This document shows positions 63,692 through 64,000 of a stretch of DNA of 64,000 nucleotides, piece by piece (position 1 is the stretch's first letter; each line of letters begins with the position of its first letter). The stretch comes from Imtechella halotolerans (lineage in GTDB: Bacteria; Bacteroidota; Bacteroidia; Flavobacteriales; Flavobacteriaceae): positions 2,885,501 through 2,949,500 of the forward strand of contig NZ_CP117969.2 of the NCBI RefSeq assembly GCF_028743515.2, in the 5' to 3' direction. The notes beneath the pieces are model-generated. The model was not told the DNA's origin. It saw nothing but the letters and a program-made list of their open reading frames with translations, and did not search any database. Made by a program: the position numbers and the translations under genes.

Positions 63692-64000
63692 CAAAAAGTA
63701 GCTGAGGCTTGTTAGTTTTTGTAGCTGTTAAAAGGGCCTTGATCTTATCGTTTCAAATTGTAGTAAGTAAATTGTACTGTTTGATTTTTTGTTTATTTTT
63801 TATCGTTCCTTTTGAGGTGAAGAACTCTTTGTGGAAAGGAAGTATTTTAGTTATTTATTGATGGGAGTATTAAGTCTTCCATATCACATTTTATATGAAT
63901 GTATTGTAATAACAAAAGCTAGTTTGAATACCTTGTTTTGTGAATCTAGAGATTTTGTAATATTATTTGTCTTGAGGGTCAGTATTTAGCAGAAATTTAT
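63692..64000. other. Gene-free right end of the window
   Basis: About 310 AT-rich bases without a convincing reading frame, tRNA or hairpin on either strand. It may be the upstream region of a gene that starts beyond the window. Confidence 0.6.

Noticed and set aside
1-64000. CRISPR array, prophage, insertion sequence, integron or defence island
   Set aside because: No regularly spaced repeats, integrase, transposase or phage structural genes were seen; gene content is core housekeeping throughout.

Overview
The window is a 64 kb chromosomal segment from a member of the Bacteroidota, most likely class Flavobacteriia. The evidence is an AT-rich sequence, a SusC/SusD pair, the type IX secretion protein SprA, an alternative complex III (Act) respiratory cluster, a DUF2723 protein, almost no Shine-Dalgarno sequences, and promoters of the Bacteroidota type (-33 TTTG, 19-20 bp spacer, -7 TAnnTTTG). 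I see no prophage, insertion sequence, CRISPR array or plasmid-like block. Nearly everything is core genome in ordinary gene order.

Layout. 1-2.5 kb: the 3' end of a SusC-type TonB-dependent receptor and its SusD lipoprotein. 2.5-9.3 kb: polA, a FucP-like sugar permease, cutC, a membrane metallophosphoesterase and a thioredoxin that has lost its CxxC. 9.3-14.4 kb: a NodB-type deacetylase, a 1094-residue DUF2723 membrane protein, tRNA-Gln(TTG) and a tandem universal stress protein. 14.5-19.2 kb: rimP-nusA-infB, with a terminator-like hairpin in its leader. 19.4-31.3 kb: a SPOR protein divergent from actABCDEF-coxBA, encoding alternative complex III and the two core subunits of an A-type cytochrome c oxidase. 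31.3-38 kb: ruvB-queG-chrA, a LacI-type regulator and the fused malic enzyme maeB. 38-47.3 kb: ruvA-sprA, gcvH-vanZ and tonB. 47.8-53 kb: the second respiratory cluster, with heme O synthase, two subunit III genes, subunit IV, a thioredoxin-fold protein, SCO, DUF420 and a tiny CxxC membrane protein. 53-56.4 kb: tolC, an HlyD/MacA adaptor and tsaB. 56.4-64 kb: an unknown secreted protein, mscS, a DUF255 protein, dodecin, a PiT phosphate transporter with a PhoU-like tail, and a NifU/Nfu protein with a doubled N-terminal domain.

How the genes fit together. The two respiratory blocks form one pathway: quinol to ActC/ActF, then ActB/ActA/ActE hemes, then CuA in CoxB, then heme-copper in CoxA. CyoE supplies heme O, the precursor of heme A, and SCO supplies copper. 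The small CxxC protein and the cysteine-free thioredoxin-fold protein beside SCO are the best candidates here for undescribed oxidase assembly factors. SprA links the segment to protein secretion and gliding, and DUF2723 may link it to protein glycosylation.

I did not find a clearly new multi-gene system. The most useful leads are the small CxxC protein, the rimP-nusA-infB leader hairpin, the cysteine-free thioredoxins, the loop inserted in subunit III and the unknown secreted protein next to mscS. Several start codons were moved downstream of the longest open frame because a -7 promoter element lies inside the extension or because family N-termini fit better. Protein function calls rest on motif recognition, not on database searches.
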